Shown: positions 13,668-14,082 of the stretch, piece after piece
Position numbering within the stretch: the stretch's first letter is position 1
How the letters are laid out: each line of letters begins with the position of its first letter
Source of the DNA: Syntrophomonas sp.
GTDB lineage: Bacteria; Bacillota; Syntrophomonadia; Syntrophomonadales; Syntrophomonadaceae
Length of the DNA: 14,082 nt
Direction of reading: 5' to 3'
Assembly (NCBI GenBank): GCA_003558625.1
Contig: PWPP01000012.1
Location: 1-14,082, forward strand
Position numbers and translations under genes: made by a program
Notes under the pieces: generated by a model
The model's database searches: none
What the model saw: only the letters and a program-made list of their open reading frames with translations
What the model was told of the DNA's origin: nothing

Positions 13668-14082
13668 TTAATACAATTTTTCCCTTATGACTTCTTCAAT
13701 GATATCTTTCACGGAATCAATCGTACCGGCAGCCTTCCAGTATTCCATGCGCACAGGCCCCAAAAGCCCTATTTTCCCTGCCTCTCCAAGGGTTTTATAA
13801 GATGCAGAAACCAGGCTCATTTCTTGAATGTCTTCAAATTTGTTTTCTTTTCCTATGCTGATATTTACATCTTCCCCGGAAACATCAGGAATAAGGTCCC
13901 TTATCAGGTCTTCCTCCTTGAGAAGAGTAAAAATTTTTTTCAGCTTATCGATGTCTTTAAATTCTGGTTCTTTAAAAATATTCAGCACTCCGCTTACCAC
14001 AACAATATCCTCGCTAGAATTCTCCAACAGGGTTTCCAGTGCTTCCAGGGCCAAATAAATTACTTTTCTCCGGTTAGTGAGA
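13668..14082 (-). CDS. hrcA: Heat-inducible transcription repressor HrcA (5' part outside window)
   Basis: HrcA represses class I heat-shock genes by binding the CIRCE inverted repeat, and GroEL assists its activity. Only the last 137 residues are visible, running in frame off the right edge; a TTG at 14054 is internal and is not the start. The visible part covers the C-terminal regulatory region with VVVSGVLNIFKEPEF, and then SLVSASYK and GKIGLLGPVRMEY, which match the family's GxIGxIGPxRMxY block. The N-terminal winged-helix domain lies outside. The order hrcA-grpE-dnaK-dnaJ is characteristic. The CIRCE operator is expected upstream of hrcA, beyond this window. Confidence 0.94.
   Translation of the reverse strand, partial: LTNRRKVIYLALEALETLLENSSEDIVVVSGVLNIFKEPEFKDIDKLKKIFTLLKEEDLIRDLIPDVSGEDVNISIGKENKFEDIQEMSLVSASYKTLGEAGKIGLLGPVRMEYWKAAGTIDSVKDIIEEVIREKLY

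Overview
This window is a chromosomal housekeeping locus from a low-to-moderate GC Firmicute, most likely a member of the Clostridia. The evidence is the gene order: hrcA-grpE-dnaK-dnaJ-prmA-rsmE-mtaB, then rpsU, phoH, pgpH, ybeY, dgkA, cdd and era. This is the same skeleton as the Bacillus subtilis yqe/yqf region. Other signs are strong AGGAGG ribosome binding sites, frequent GTG/TTG starts, and a DnaK without the extra nucleotide-binding-domain segment of Gram-negative DnaK. Every gene I accept lies on the minus strand, so transcription runs from the right end of the window to the left. No mobile element, CRISPR array, tRNA or rRNA was seen.

Right block (14082 to about 6769): the heat-shock cluster hrcA (5' end outside the window), grpE, dnaK and dnaJ, followed closely by prmA (ribosomal protein L11 methyltransferase), rsmE (16S rRNA U1498 methyltransferase) and mtaB (tRNA ms2t6A37 methylthiotransferase). 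It couples protein folding with modification of the translation apparatus. The only sizeable gap is 199 bp between dnaK and dnaJ. It holds a TATAAT box and two GC-rich inverted repeats, which may set separate dnaK and dnaJ expression.

Middle block (about 6768 to 5342): a HIT-family nucleotide hydrolase gene with its own upstream region, then rpsU (ribosomal protein bS21) with a good sigma-A-type promoter at the end of the HIT gene. After rpsU comes an unusual stretch: a perfect 11-bp hairpin, a 37-codon reading frame for a single-pass membrane microprotein, and an intrinsic terminator. The yqeY, yqfC and yqfD genes often found between rpsU and phoH in relatives are not here.

Left block (5341 to 1): phoH, pgpH, ybeY, dgkA, cdd and era in a tight run with short gaps or overlaps, preceded by a TATAAT extended -10 promoter. 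PhoH and YbeY act in RNA metabolism and ribosome maturation, and Era in 30S assembly. PgpH degrades c-di-AMP, DgkA/UdpK recycles undecaprenol (or acts on diacylglycerol), and Cdd salvages pyrimidines. era is cut by the left edge about a dozen codons before its expected end.

Most of the window is ordinary conserved core genome, and I see no convincing new multi-gene system. The parts most worth a second look are the microprotein and its structured leader between rpsU and phoH, the possible structured 5' UTR of the HIT gene, and the dnaK-dnaJ intergenic structures.
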